Part shown: in pieces, positions 21,230 to 32,412 of the stretch
Layout of the letters: the number at the start of each line of letters is the position of its first letter
Position numbering within the stretch: position 1 is the first letter of the stretch
NCBI GenBank assembly: GCA_014549065.1
Contig: JACDOX010000040.1
Location: forward strand, 5,220,231 to 5,284,230
Source of the DNA: Cardinalis cardinalis
Taxonomy: Eukaryota; Chordata; Aves; Passeriformes; Cardinalidae
DNA: 64,000 bases
Direction of reading: 5' to 3'
The notes under the pieces: generated by a model
Told to the model about the DNA's origin: nothing
Seen by the model: the letters and a program-made list of their open reading frames with translations, nothing else
Databases searched by the model: none
Translations under genes and position numbers: made by a program

Positions 21230-24200
21230 GTGAGTAAAAATATTTTTTAAGCAATTTGTTCACTAGAGTAATGAAATAGACAAAAATGTCCTTCCAGTGC
21301 TTATGTAATATATGTAAGGTCAAGAAATGCCCCATGACACATCAATCAGGTATGAGCTGCAAGTTTAAGGGAAAGAAAGGAATTTGAATAAGATTGCCAC
21401 ATGAATTATTTTAGCAGTCATATTATGAATCTTCATACCTATTAGTGATATAAAAGATGAAGTCACATTTAAGTTGCTGAGATCCATGGAATAAAGATGT
21501 TGCTTAACTTGANTTTCTGATAGATTAAATCTCTCTAGTAGTTCAAATGGTTCGTATGCANGTAATAATTTAAGAGAAATCAAAAGCAGTGTGTGTGATG
21601 GGAGGAGGAAGTTAGTAGGGATACCAATATCTGTTGATAGAGCACAACATGTATGGATGAGACACCCCTTGTAGAGATAACATCAGATTACAGAGCTGTT
21701 TGTGCAGATGTATTTCCAGTTTGTTGTTTTGAATAAAAATTTGGGGCTTGTACATTGGTTAAATATTACTGAAGTACAGCAATAGTGTATAAAGCAGCTC
21801 TCTTATTTGTGGAAAACTCCACCATTACATGTCCAGTTTTTTCCTCATCCATTTCTAAGAGGAGCTTTTAAATACCAGAAATCCTGGTAGGCAGCTGGAA
21901 CCTGGAACAGGATAAGAGTTCAGGGCAAACAACAAAGAAACTGTCAGAAGCAGGAGTGAGGAGATCAAGTCACCATGAAACCTGATGTTCCTGAAATTGC
22001 CCCAGGAAAATGTAGCCTGTAGTATCTGGCCATGTGGAGCCTAACTAAGCACACAGGATCAAGGCAAGACCTGGAGTGCTGTTTTTCCAAGTGCCNATTC
22101 TGCCTTTGGCACAGCTCCCCCTTACACAGCACACTTTTGGCTGTGGTGCAAGTCAGAGACTGTGCCCAAAAGACTCTGTGGGCAAGGGTATCCTGTGCAA
22201 GAATGTCTGACAATCACAGCTGGAAAACAGACCAAACCCTTTTACTTTTTACTGAAATATGTACAAGTTCAAGGACTGTATGTGTCACATTGCAGATACT
22301 AAGCGTGCTTTTTTTGTTGTTGTTCTTATACTCAAAGATCTTGTTAACTAATTTAAATTTGGCTTTTTCTACATGTAGCTAAAAATAGCATGTTCTGAAC
22401 CCTGAAAAAGTCCCCATCAAGTTAGTGTTGTATCTTACACATCTCTTACATGAGGTACAAAAATCTAATTTGCAATCATGTTATGAGAATAGGTTTAACA
22501 TTATAGACATGCTGCTTATAGGCAAGCAAGAGATGCACAAGAATAAAAACAACTGGAATAATAGAAAAATGCCTACACTTTCTTTTGGACTGGAAAATAT
22601 ATCAAANTTCACTATTTTTAATATAATGCACAGAATACTGTGGTTTAAAATTAGTCAGCTTGAACAATANCCATAGACTCACCATCTTTCGTAATTTTTC
22701 TTTTTAGTCCATTGTATTTCCTGGCTCTTGGAATGTGTTATCCCAGTACTAAAGCCATTTTGCTGAAAATATTATGTGTGGAAATAAATTCCTTAGCAAA
22801 TTAATATATAAATTNTTTAGGAAAATTGTGTATATTCTGATTTTTTTTCTGATTAAGTGTAAATTATTTTTGTGTACTTTACATTCCTTCACAAAATCTA
22901 CACATTTTATACCTAGTAATGAGAGTTGAGATTTACTTTGATGTAAAAAAAAGTCTTCAAATTTAAAATGAGCAATCCTGTGCTTAGCATTGCTAAATTC
23001 TTCAAAATGGATGCTGTAGGGAATGATACAGCATGTTTGCGACTTTTTAAAATAGTGCAGTGATGAAAATGTTCCTCGTTTCAAAAGTCTGTACTCAGCA
23101 GTGCCNGTGTCTGTTCAGAGGAGCTGTTTTTCATACTCTCTGAAGTTAGAAGGTGCTCTCTTGCCAGCCTCTGCAGAAGATCATGCCTAAACTTGATAAT
23201 GTTTTCAGAAGTATGCCTGCTGCTGTCAGTCTGGATGTGATACTTTAGTTTCCTTCTAACAAAAGTTTAATGTTCTTGTCTGCAGATGTCCCATTGAAAC
23301 AGGATGTCCAAGGAGGCATTCTGCTTCCAGCCCATCGTCAGGACTCACTCAGAAATCAAGACAATGTTTTAGTACCAATTCATCCTCCACTGATTATAAA
23401 CCTCAGTGATGAAGAGGATGATGAAGAGGATGATGAAGATGATGATGACGAGGAAGACAACTGTAAACAGTTTTTTTCTTTTATAAGCAAGTTGTGTAGG
23501 TTTTGTGAGCTTTTGCAATGTAGCTCACAACTGGCTTATTATAATAACCATGAGATTTTTAGAAAAGACTTGTTGAAAAGTTTTTTGAGATAGTTTTCAG
23601 CTAATCTTTAAAATATTGGAACTGGTAGTCACCAGATGTGAGCAGGCAGTATTTTCTAAAGCCTGCAATCCAATTCAAATGGCCATCAAAAACTCTTCAA
23701 AATTCTGGGATGAAATTACAAGTTTAGGAGGTACTTTGTTTCTGAGAAATAAATTTTTGAACAAGGGCTGTATGCACTCCTCAGTGAAAGCGAAGTCACA
23801 AGTTTTTTACAAAAGATAATTGTGACTTAAGTAATTTTTTCGGCTGATTTACCAAACTCTGTAGGCAGTAATTTTTTAGGGAAAGTTATTCTTAAATCTA
23901 GCAGAGAGAGTTAATGCAAAACTCTCCAGTAGTTGAACTGAANGTTTTTACATTTATACATTCATATATGTTAATACAGTTAAACCATTGACCATATCTC
24001 ACTTAGAGATAAGAGACTCATAGGGATGGAACAAATGACATATTCCTGGAGAGTAAAAAGTGAAAGAATGACCTACTTTCAGGCATGCACTCAGCAAATT
24101 GCTATGCTGCCCCAGCCCACTTTTCGCTTTCCCNCTGCCCATCAGGTTGGCTGGTAGACCAGCCTGTTAGTGCTTCCTAACTTGGCCTCAGCCTGAGTAT

Positions 24201-27200
24201 GCCACTTAAACAATATAGAAAGCAGGGCTTTGCTAATCTTCATAGCCTTAACTGAGAGAGATCCAGAGCACTCACTTCACCAGCTCTGCCAGCAGGCATT
24301 ACAGGGCTTTGTAACGTTGGGCAGAGGTTTTGTGACAAGAACTCTCTTGTGACACATTGAATCCGATTTCCTTGTGGGTATAAATGAAAGATTATTTTGA
24401 AAANGAATATTGAATATATTTTTGAATCCTTTTGAATTAACAAATGTTTGCTTTTAAAAATGTGTTTTAACTGCAATCCCATTGCACATGAAAATACGTA
24501 ATATTAAGTAATCATTTTTCAGTCCAGAAGCACAGGTTGCAGTCAAAATCTAAAATAACCAATGACAAAAATTAAAGTCATTATCATATTTTATTATTAA
24601 GAATTATTGAAAGTCTTTGTATAGTTATCTAGTAATCTTTTAAAAATATTTCCTGCAGATGTTTCTAGCTGGATGCCTAAGACTGTTATAGATATTGAAG
24701 AGGAAAGAGCAATAAGGGATATATGCTATAAATCTGGTAAATANGAAATTAATCATTCTTACTTTAAAAGCAATGCTTCCAATACAGTAAACTTTAGGGC
24801 TTTTTTTTCCCCCCTNTTGGGGCATGTGTAGGAGAGTATTATGGGATTCAGAACCCTTACAAACACCAATCAACAAAAACTGTGTCTTCACCGTGGCAAG
24901 ATGAGTTATTACCCTTGGAAACTACTGAGCAAGACTTGCAGAAAGGCAAGTATTTTGATTTCTTTGGATTCTATTTACCACTTCTAAAACTGCTTTAACA
25001 GGGAGAAACTATTACATAGTTTGCACTTCCTCCCTGCTTTTTAAATTAGGTGAAAATAAAATATTGCAGAAACATATTTGTATTTGTCAGCAAATTGCAC
25101 AAACACTTCATTCTTTTTTGCCATGTGTATAGTCACACTTGTGCTGATGACCTGCATCAATTGTGGATGAAAAAGGTAGAAACGGGCTATTAACACAATC
25201 TTTTCTGACATACACAACGTAGATTTTTCATATAATTTCATGATAAAGATTTATGTAGTCTAATTTTAACCATCCTAAGGCTAGGAATGTAGTTTAAATT
25301 TCTCATCTAGGCTCTCTGGTGAAAATGANGAGAGACATGAACTCCAATGAATCTCCTTTCTATTGAATCACCAGGTGGTGCCAAAGGGTGAGATGAGCCA
25401 CTTTTCCAGAGGTGCTCCTGGACCTCTGCTGGCTCTCTTGCATGTCTTGATGTCAAAATGTAGTGTTAAATCAAACTTTTCTACAACTAAATTTAGATTA
25501 AATGCCTCCTTCAACTGTCTTGTAAAAGAGAAGAACAGAAGAGTTACATTTTGTTTTGAATTCTGGACTATCCAACATAATTAGGGCCAAAGGAATATGA
25601 ATTTATAAACATTTACCTCAGTTCCTATTGTTTATCATTTACTGTTCTCTTCTAATTTCTAAATTTGGAATGTTTGTTATTAAAATAGTTTTGATAAATT
25701 CTTTCTAACAAATACACAGATATATTTAGTGTATAGATGAGAGAATCAGTGACAGATGTGTGAACATGCATTTTAAGAAGTGTCTTTATTTAGTGTCATC
25801 TATCATTAGATGCATTAATAGAAAAAGATTGAGNTGCTTCTCTAAAACAGTTTTTCAATTGAGTTCTCTGAGGCTTCAGGTATTATGATGNCATGCATTC
25901 TGGAAATGCCATAAATTCCATTAGATAGGATTAATAAATATAATTCATGGGTAGTGAGAAGCTCACCAATAAGCAGGTAATTTATAGCTAGGTCTTTACT
26001 TTGGAGCCATAGTCTTNAGTCTATGAGTTATGCTATTTTCTTATAGAACATGTAAGATAGACATCAGTTACACTAGACAGGATTTCAAATAATTAATAAA
26101 AGAGAAAGAAGGTTATGAAATGAGAGGTTAAGAGAAATTGCACTAAACTAGTCAGTGGCTCGTAGGGTGGGAAGAAGAGAATGTCAGTGCCATTACCTGT
26201 GCTTATACACAGCTAAACATTCTTTCTGTTACCTTTCCAGGTGATGGTAACACGATTCCTACAAGATTTAATAACACAAGAAAGGAAAAGGAGAGTTCAG
26301 AAAGAAGAGTATCAATAGAGAGTATTCCCAGAACAGACCATAAATCCTTTGACAGTGGAGGTAATATACTGTAGCATCAGCTTCTCATTGCTGAATGTCA
26401 TGTGATAAATAAAATAACTAAATATGCATACATTAAAATTCCACATTTTACATTTGACTTATTATATATTCTTTATGTTCTAGATGCTCTTTCTCATGCT
26501 GAATCAATAATTATAACAATAAATCATAAGCATTGTTTACGATTATATATTATGCTTATTTTAGGATTGCAGTGGAAAAAATCCTTTATGCAGATTACAG
26601 TTGATTTTGGGAAAGAAAGGGTTCTGTGGAGTTATGAAAAAGCAGGCATAGAGATGCAGACAAATTGGTTAGAGCCTGGTGCTAGTAACNCCAAGGACGT
26701 GTGTTTGATCCCTCTATGGGCCATTCATTTAAGAGTTGGCCTTGTGAGTCCCTTGCCACTCAGAATATTCTGTGGCTGTGATTCTGTGGCTGTCTGAAGT
26801 CAAAATGCTTTCAAAAGCTGTTACTTTTGTGAGACTATCCANAGTTAAGATGAATAAGCTTTGTATTTTTCAGTTATCCTACAGGAAAATAGCAAAGCTG
26901 TAATCCTGCAACTTGTGTAACAGGATCCGATCCCTCTGCATAAACTTGTTTGACCTTAATGAAGACACACTGTTTTGACCAATTGAGTTCAGTATTGAAT
27001 CATGTTAATAAAGTTGAAGAATGCCCCATTCTCCTTGAATTTGCTTAATACTTAGNGATATTCAATCCTTTTTTCATAAATATTTATTTATGATAAAAAT
27101 AGTAATAATTCTAGGGTTTTTTTTTTTCCCTTAGTTTGTCAATTCAAAATAGTGCAATACCATGCTAGGGCTGCTTGCTCTAGCTTGAAGCAAACAGGTG

Positions 27201-30200
27201 TGTGTCTTCTAGCTCCAGAACTATTGCACAGTAGAAATGAATCTTACATTCTACATCTTTTCCTGTCACCTTTATGTACAGAAGTATCTTTCTTTTNGGA
27301 TATTCTTTATGTCTGTATAAACAGTTACCACTGAGCCACAATTCAATAATTGAATCTCTGTTCACAATTATATGTATTTAAAGCTTTTAACAGACTATTT
27401 AACAGCTCTGCTTACCAGACTATTTTCTCTAATTTTTGTGGGCCTTATTAAATCAGCTATTTCGTTTCTGTTCACCTCAGCTAAAAACATGCCTTTTAAA
27501 AAGCAGACTCTTTGCATTCTTCACCTTTCTCAGGGTGCTCTCAAGTATAGCTAACTATGAGGCTCCTTTCCTGCAGGAGGTGGTGGTTCTGTGATACAGA
27601 GGAGCACATTTGTTGATGGAAACAGATTTGAGGCACTACCTCGGGAAAAAGAACCAATTACATCAAAANATTCCAATGTGAAAGGTACTTCATTACTATA
27701 TATTTGCAAAATTTTAGATTAGATTACTTTTGTTCCTCTGCAAGTGTGTTGAACATTATATATTTTGTGTAAAATCAATCTGAAGTGAAATTTCCATTAA
27801 CAGTGTGAATTCTTTCACTGCAAGATGACAGCAGTTGTACGTTGTGNTTTAATTCTGCTTCTTTCAGCCTGTTTGCATCCTCTGATAGATTCANTTATGA
27901 GTCCTTGAGTTACTAAAGTCTTCGATGCACACGTTAGATCATGGGGAATGCTGTGCACTTTCCACCTTGAACAAGTAAAACTGATTTGATTGTAGGTAGT
28001 ATCTCACGGAACACAGGACTTAATAAAACCAGTAAAAATATAGTTAAGGAAAGAGAATAACACTTGTGATAGAGTATGTTCATCAAAAACTAGTCATGTA
28101 AGCAAATTAAAATACCTGCACTAAAGTANCTTGATGATGTTTCATCCTTTTCGCAGGATAGTTCCAGAATATATTTGTCAATTTACAAAATATTATTGTG
28201 AGTAGATTGTTATCCAGTTATTTCTTTGCAGTTTTAGAATAAAAGGGAAAAAAAGGACAGATTTTGGTCTTTAAACTACTCCATAGACTGAAGCAGAAGT
28301 AGAGCATTTCTGCCTCATTTTGGCCTGAAATGGCAGNAACCACAAGTGCTTATTTACATTAGCAGGAAAAAACAAACAAAGCCCCATCTTCCCAAAGAGT
28401 AGCAGGGCCAGAAGAAGAGTGCTGTGATTACTTTACAATGCAACTTTCCCTGTGAAGTTCAGTTTGTAGCTTGAAGTGGACTTACCTATGCAACCAGTGC
28501 TGTTGCAAATTTACCTCCATCATTTGTAGTATTTTGTTATGTTCATGCACTGCACATGTCCAGGGTGCNTCCAGATGCTACAGGCAGAAGTCATTCATGG
28601 TTCAGCTGGGCATCCTTTGAAATGCATGGGTTGGCCTCCATGGGCTCAGCCNTGGGTGTTCTGGAGGTCCACACCTATGCAGTGTAGAGCACATTTTTTG
28701 TGCTTTCTAAAAAGTGAACACATGTTATTTTTATCCCTCAGAAACAAACTACACTGAACTGGTAAAGAGCCACCACTTTAAGGAAGTAAAGGAAAATAAA
28801 AGGATTTTTGAGGAGCGAAGAAATTCAGCTAATGCAGTAACTGGCAAAGGTATTTTGAAAAAATCATCAGCTTATTCATTTGTATTTACTAAACTGTGAG
28901 ATGTTTTAGCACTATCTAGTAAATTTCTGTTCTTACTGTCAAATGTGGACAGCCCATAGTTGGATTGGTCTATCTACAAAGAACACTTTTTTAATCTTGT
29001 TTNGTCTCCAGTTGCATGCCCTCTGTGAAATTTTGAATAATAGGAGAACCATCTTGGTTGTATTTCCACTTTTAGGAATTCATACTCCGGACCCCAAAGG
29101 AAAACCAGGTTATCAACAAAGGGGTCAAAGTAAGGAAGATGAAACTGCTTCTTCCAGTCCATATGGGAGAGACACTGGAAGATACACGCATTTAAATTCT
29201 NCAGAACCTCGACGATCAGCTTATGTTGTCTACCGGACTGTCACTCAAAAACCGAAATTCAATGGACCTACAGGTGGGTTCCTTCTTACACAGAATTCTT
29301 AAAATGCCTGTCTATATTGTGCTGCTCTCAATTGGGTCCCTGCAGCTGACTAAAAAGTTATTTATGCTTAAATACAGGCATGAGTAAATTTGATCAAGCA
29401 TAATTTTCACAAGTTGATTTTAGCCATATCCATAGAGAGAAATGTAAAGATTTATAAAGCTTTACAGTTTGTCAGACAGAATATTCATGAAAAATAATTA
29501 AGCCATCTTTACAGTAGGAATTCATGGATGCAATGAAGTGGTGATGTGCACAAATATAGTGATCCCCACTTTGTACAGCATGTCTTATGTGATTTATTCT
29601 CTTCAAATATTAATAAACCTTGAAAAATCCACCTTTAAGCTCTTATTTTATTCTAACTACTTGTAGTAGAAGTATGTTTTGCAGTAGAATTTCAGTCATG
29701 TCTTGAGAAATGTTTCTTGTTCAACCTTATTTTTCCCAGTAGGAAGTATGCTGCTTGCTTTGCAGCATATATTTCCATAACTGGGATTTCACTGGAGCTT
29801 TCATGATTATGAATTGTATTCATTTTCATTATTTAGGATTATTTTTTGTTTTGAATAAACAAGGGTTTGGGTCATATTCACAATTCTGTTATCAATTTAA
29901 ATGCAGTGTAAATCTTTGTGTTTAACATTAGTATTATGTTTTTCACATTAATTATGTTGGACAGAGGACTGAATCTATTCTTTCTGCTGCTCATAAAGGA
30001 TGGTACTTTCCTTCATCTTACTCTACTGTCTTCTTGATGGTACATGCTATGTCCTTAATTTGACAAGAAGTCTACAGGTGGGATTCTGAGTCTTGCATCT
30101 TTCTTTCTGGCAATCTTCTTCAGATTTATTACACCTTTCACTTTATTTTAATCTTGCTTATATAGCCTCACTCAATCTAATACATCATTTGGGCTTTATT

Positions 30201-32091
30201 TGAATTTTCAGTTTCTATGTTCATGGTTTCTCTGGCTTATTTGTTTTTTCATTTGTCACGTTATCAACAGATTTTGTGGTAAATAATTTAAATAATCAGA
30301 AATCAAAAAAGTGATTTTGTCTTGGCAGTTTCAGTCATCTCTCTTAAGCTGAGTTCATTCTCCATTTTGGGGTGCCTCCCTGTCTTAGTTTCTAATAACA
30401 AGGACCTCCTTCAGACAGAGTAATGCCTACTTTAAGATGAATAAACCGAAACAAATTTCAGCATTGGTGCTTTGTCTTGAGGACAAATAATTGTGTCTTT
30501 TTTCTTTTTTTCTTTGAATGTTTGCTTTCATTAAATGTGAACAAGGTGGTATAGAGATTATATAGAGAGAACATTCTTTATGTGAAGAATGCGTTTTATT
30601 AAATTTCCAGGTTAAAAAGGATAGAACATTTTAAAAAAATGGGAATCAGCATTTTTCTTTAAGAATAATCATTTATACTTTTGTTGCCTTTCTTTTCAGC
30701 AGTACCTGAGTCCTATGGTCAGAAAGGCTCGAAACAAAAGAATCAGCCTGACACCAATAGGAGATTTTGGACACAAACAGAAAACTATGGTAACATTTAC
30801 ACATTGTGCATAAACTGAAAATTGTAGGATTATTACAAAATTATAATTTTAATTAATTGCATTAAGATGGAATTAAAAGAAGGATATTAATAATATTAAT
30901 TTTTAATCGATTTTTTAAGAAAATGGTTTGTGATTAGGCAGCATATTCTGAGGCACAATTGAATGTCTAGCAAAAAGCCATAATATAGCCTTGTGTACGT
31001 GTACAGGGCTTTCACAAGCAGGGATAAAACAGAAGCTGTTGATGTCTTTGGGAAGGTCTTTAGCCCAGGAACATTCCCTTGGTTAAAACCAAGGATATCC
31101 GTAGCAGAATCTCCTCTTTTGGAAGATCACATGAGCCTCATGGAAATGCTACAATGTTGCAAATTATCTTTAAAGTTCTAGAGAGCCTGCCTTTAGTACT
31201 AGNTTGTGTTTCAGTGGCAATATCTGACTCATCTGATACATTCATTGAAACTTCAGCCAATGCAATATTTAATTCATGTATCAGACTAAGGGCCTCTTTC
31301 CTGAAATTGTGGCTGAAGTTAGGAAACAATGTGTATGTTTTTCCTACAGGCAAATATACTTCAGGATCTTCTAATTCCCCAGCTTGGAGGAAAAGAAATC
31401 CACAAGCAAAACCATTCTCTAAATTTAAAATAACCACTCAGGTAATTGATAGAAATGGTGACACTTCAGCCTTTTTAGGAGAAATGGCNTGTCTCTGCTC
31501 ACCTAGAAAATGTAAAAGTGCTTGTAACACTTCCTCATTCAAAACCTGCAAGATTCTGATCAATGTTGAGTAGCTGAAAGAGCAGTTAATANTTTTGTTT
31601 ACAGTCATGTACCTTTGCCTGAATAACTAAACTGTGATTTCTATTTCTTTTACCAATAACACTTATATGAAAGCAGAGTGCATACTCTAAAATAAAGGGC
31701 TACAAAATGCAAGTTTTGGATTCTAGCACCAGACAAACACAGTAGAGACCATATAAGTTTCATCTGTTTCTTTGCTGGATTGTTCGTAAGCTTCAGCAAT
31801 GACTGATCTGCAATAATTAGCTGAAGTCTGAAGCCATGAAAGGACTCAGGCTACNAAATGTTTGCAAGATACCCTAAAGACCATTCATACATTTTACAGC
31901 TGCCTTGAAAGCTAAGATTAGAATGTCTATCTCATGTTTAATTTTACTTCTTAAAATGTTTCTGAAGGAGCATGTAGTTTTACTCTAAGAAATTATGCGC
32001 AGAATTTTGTTTGTATCTGTTTTGACAGCAGAGTAAAGAAGACATGGAAGTGAATAAAAAAGGAGAAAAAGAAACATCTAAAGGGAAATAA
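21106..32091 (+). CDS. C12orf50: C12orf50 homologue (CCCH-like zinc knuckle protein of unknown function)
   Basis: Eleven exons (21106-21229, 23286-23462, 24659-24736, 24832-24945, 26241-26360, 27577-27684, 28742-28849, 29076-29273, 30700-30789, 31350-31441, 32029-32091) join in one frame of 423 codons plus stop. As I recall, human C12orf50 is 414 residues. The N-terminal exon gives a C-x8-C-x4-C-x3-H arrangement (residues 8, 17, 22 and 26 of that exon) inside SCFWETEPVGCRR, nearly the human SCFWETQPLGC. Then come an Asp/Glu tract, IEEERAIRDICYKSGEYYG (human IEEKRAIKEMCYKSGEYYR) and a long low-complexity, basic and polar tail ending KKGEKETSKGK. The CCCH arrangement is like that of ZC3H-type RNA-binding proteins, but no function is established to my knowledge. 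One intron has a GC donor. The first coding exon is not certain. Confidence 0.92.
21230..23285 (+). other. C12orf50: C12orf50 intron
   Basis: 2 kb AT-rich intron between the zinc-knuckle and acidic exons. I see no transposon or RNA gene that I can defend. Confidence 0.7.
23286..23462 (+). CDS. C12orf50: C12orf50 exon with acidic tract
   Basis: Acceptor TCTGCAG ending at 23285 and donor GTAAAC at 23463. It reads VPLKQDVQGGILLPAHRQD and PIHPPLIINLS, then 17 consecutive Asp/Glu codons (23408-23458). Human has a shorter Glu-rich run here. Confidence 0.93.
24659..24736 (+). CDS. C12orf50: C12orf50 exon
   Basis: Acceptor TCCTGCAG ending at 24658 and donor GTAAAT at 24737. It reads VSSWMPKTVIDIEEERAIRD then ICYKS, the best conserved core of the protein. 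Confidence 0.95.
24832..24945 (+). CDS. C12orf50: C12orf50 exon followed by a GC donor
   Basis: Acceptor TGTGTAG ending at 24831. 37 full codons from EYYGIQNPYKHQSTKTVSSP to TTEQDLQK. The donor is AAAG|GCAAGT at 24946, a GC-type site with otherwise ideal consensus. The phase matches the next exon exactly. Confidence 0.92.
24946..26240 (+). other. C12orf50: C12orf50 GC-AG intron
   Basis: It starts GCAAGT and ends TTTCCAG. The interior is AT-rich with nothing recognisable. Confidence 0.75.
26241..26360 (+). CDS. C12orf50: C12orf50 exon
   Basis: Acceptor CTTTCCAG ending at 26240 and donor GTAATA at 26361. It reads DGNTIPTRFNNTRKEKESSE and RTDHKSFDSG, aligning with human DSLTVPTKFS and RTDIAAFENGG. 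Confidence 0.92.
26647..26796 (+). mobile_element. tRNA-Ile-headed SINE with CR1-like 3' tail (passerine type)
   Basis: The segment TTGGTTAGAGCCTGGTGCTA (26666-26685), then CCAAGGACGTGTGTTTGATC (26691-26710) and a CC..GGGCCA end, follows the A-box, anticodon loop and B-box of tRNA-Ile. It is followed directly by GTGAGTCCCTTGCCACTCAG (26745-26764) and TATTCTGTGG-type repeats, which resemble a CR1 LINE 3' end. SINEs of this build, moved by CR1, are known from passerine birds. The copy is diverged in the acceptor-stem and D-arm region, so it is not a working tRNA gene. It lies in the sense orientation inside a C12orf50 intron. Confidence 0.75.
27577..27684 (+). CDS. C12orf50: C12orf50 exon
   Basis: Acceptor TCCTGCAG ending at 27576 and donor GTACTT at 27685. 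It reads GGGSVIQRSTFVDGNRFEAL and PREKEPITSK. It fits human GGGDCYVPQRVIF loosely. Confidence 0.88.
27685..28741 (+). other. C12orf50: C12orf50 intron
   Basis: AT-rich intron of about 1 kb. No feature recognised. Confidence 0.7.
28742..28849 (+). CDS. C12orf50: C12orf50 exon
   Basis: Acceptor ATCCCTCAG ending at 28741 and donor GTATTT at 28850. 35 full codons from TNYTELVKSHHFKEVKENK to NSANAVTGK. Phase is consistent on both sides. Confidence 0.88.
29076..29273 (+). CDS. C12orf50: C12orf50 exon
   Basis: Acceptor CACTTTTAG ending at 29075 and donor GTGGGT at 29274. 65 full codons including GRDTGRYTHLNS and RRSAYVVYRTVTQKPKFNGP, a recognisable C12orf50 segment. Confidence 0.92.
29274..30699 (+). 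other. C12orf50: C12orf50 intron
   Basis: 1.4 kb AT-rich intron. No transposon or RNA gene recognised. Confidence 0.7.
30700..30789 (+). CDS. C12orf50: C12orf50 exon with tandem (NAGNAG) acceptor
   Basis: The acceptor reads TTTTCAGCAG, so splicing after the first AG (exon from 30700) or the second (from 30703) both keep frame and differ by one residue (Ala-Val versus Val). Donor GTAACA at 30790. It reads VPESYGQKGSKQKNQPDTNR then RFWTQTENY. Confidence 0.9.
31350..31441 (+). CDS. C12orf50: C12orf50 exon
   Basis: Acceptor TTCCTACAG ending at 31349 and donor GTAATT at 31442. It reads KYTSGSSNSPAWRKRNPQAK and PFSKFKITTQ and ends in phase 0. Confidence 0.9.
32029..32091 (+). CDS. C12orf50: C12orf50 last exon with stop
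   Basis: Acceptor TTTGACAG ending at 32028, again followed by CAG (a second possible NAGNAG site). It reads QSKEDMEVNKKGEKETSKGK, then TAA at 32089-32091. A very basic and acidic short tail. Confidence 0.88.
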   Translation, partial: QSKEDMEVNKKGEKETSKGK

Positions 32092-32406
32092 GGAAATTAT
32101 CAACTCGGATGTGATAGACAATGAAGAAAGATNAAGAAACTTCATATTCCAAAAAGGAGGTGCAGGAAGGAAGCACACTATAGTGTTTCAAAACTGGTTA
32201 AAAATTCTTAAAAGTATGCTCTGCATGGTGACATATAAAGATCTATATCCACTATGTTTTATCTACTATAAAATTTTGGCACTTGAAATTATTTTTACAC
32301 ACTACAGCTCTACACCATAGACTGATAATTCATAGAGAAAAAAATCCTTAAGCAGATCCTTCCCCTATTTTATTTGATATATTTTTAAGGCATAATTCCT
32401 NATATG

Positions 32407-32412
32407 AATAAA
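32407..32412 (+). terminator. C12orf50: Candidate C12orf50 polyadenylation signal
   Basis: AATAAA lies 316 bases after the stop and is the first canonical signal downstream. Another is at 33202-33207. Confidence 0.5.

Noticed and set aside
26647..26724. Possible functional tRNA-Ile gene
   Set aside because: The acceptor stem and D-arm are decayed, the anticodon region is altered, and a CR1 tail follows directly, so it is a SINE head.
26402..26797. 131-codon open frame in a C12orf50 intron
   Set aside because: It runs through the tRNA-derived SINE and its CR1 tail and has no coding character before it.
28943..29302. 119-codon open frame as a separate gene
   Set aside because: It is C12orf50 exon 29076-29273 read through into flanking intron.
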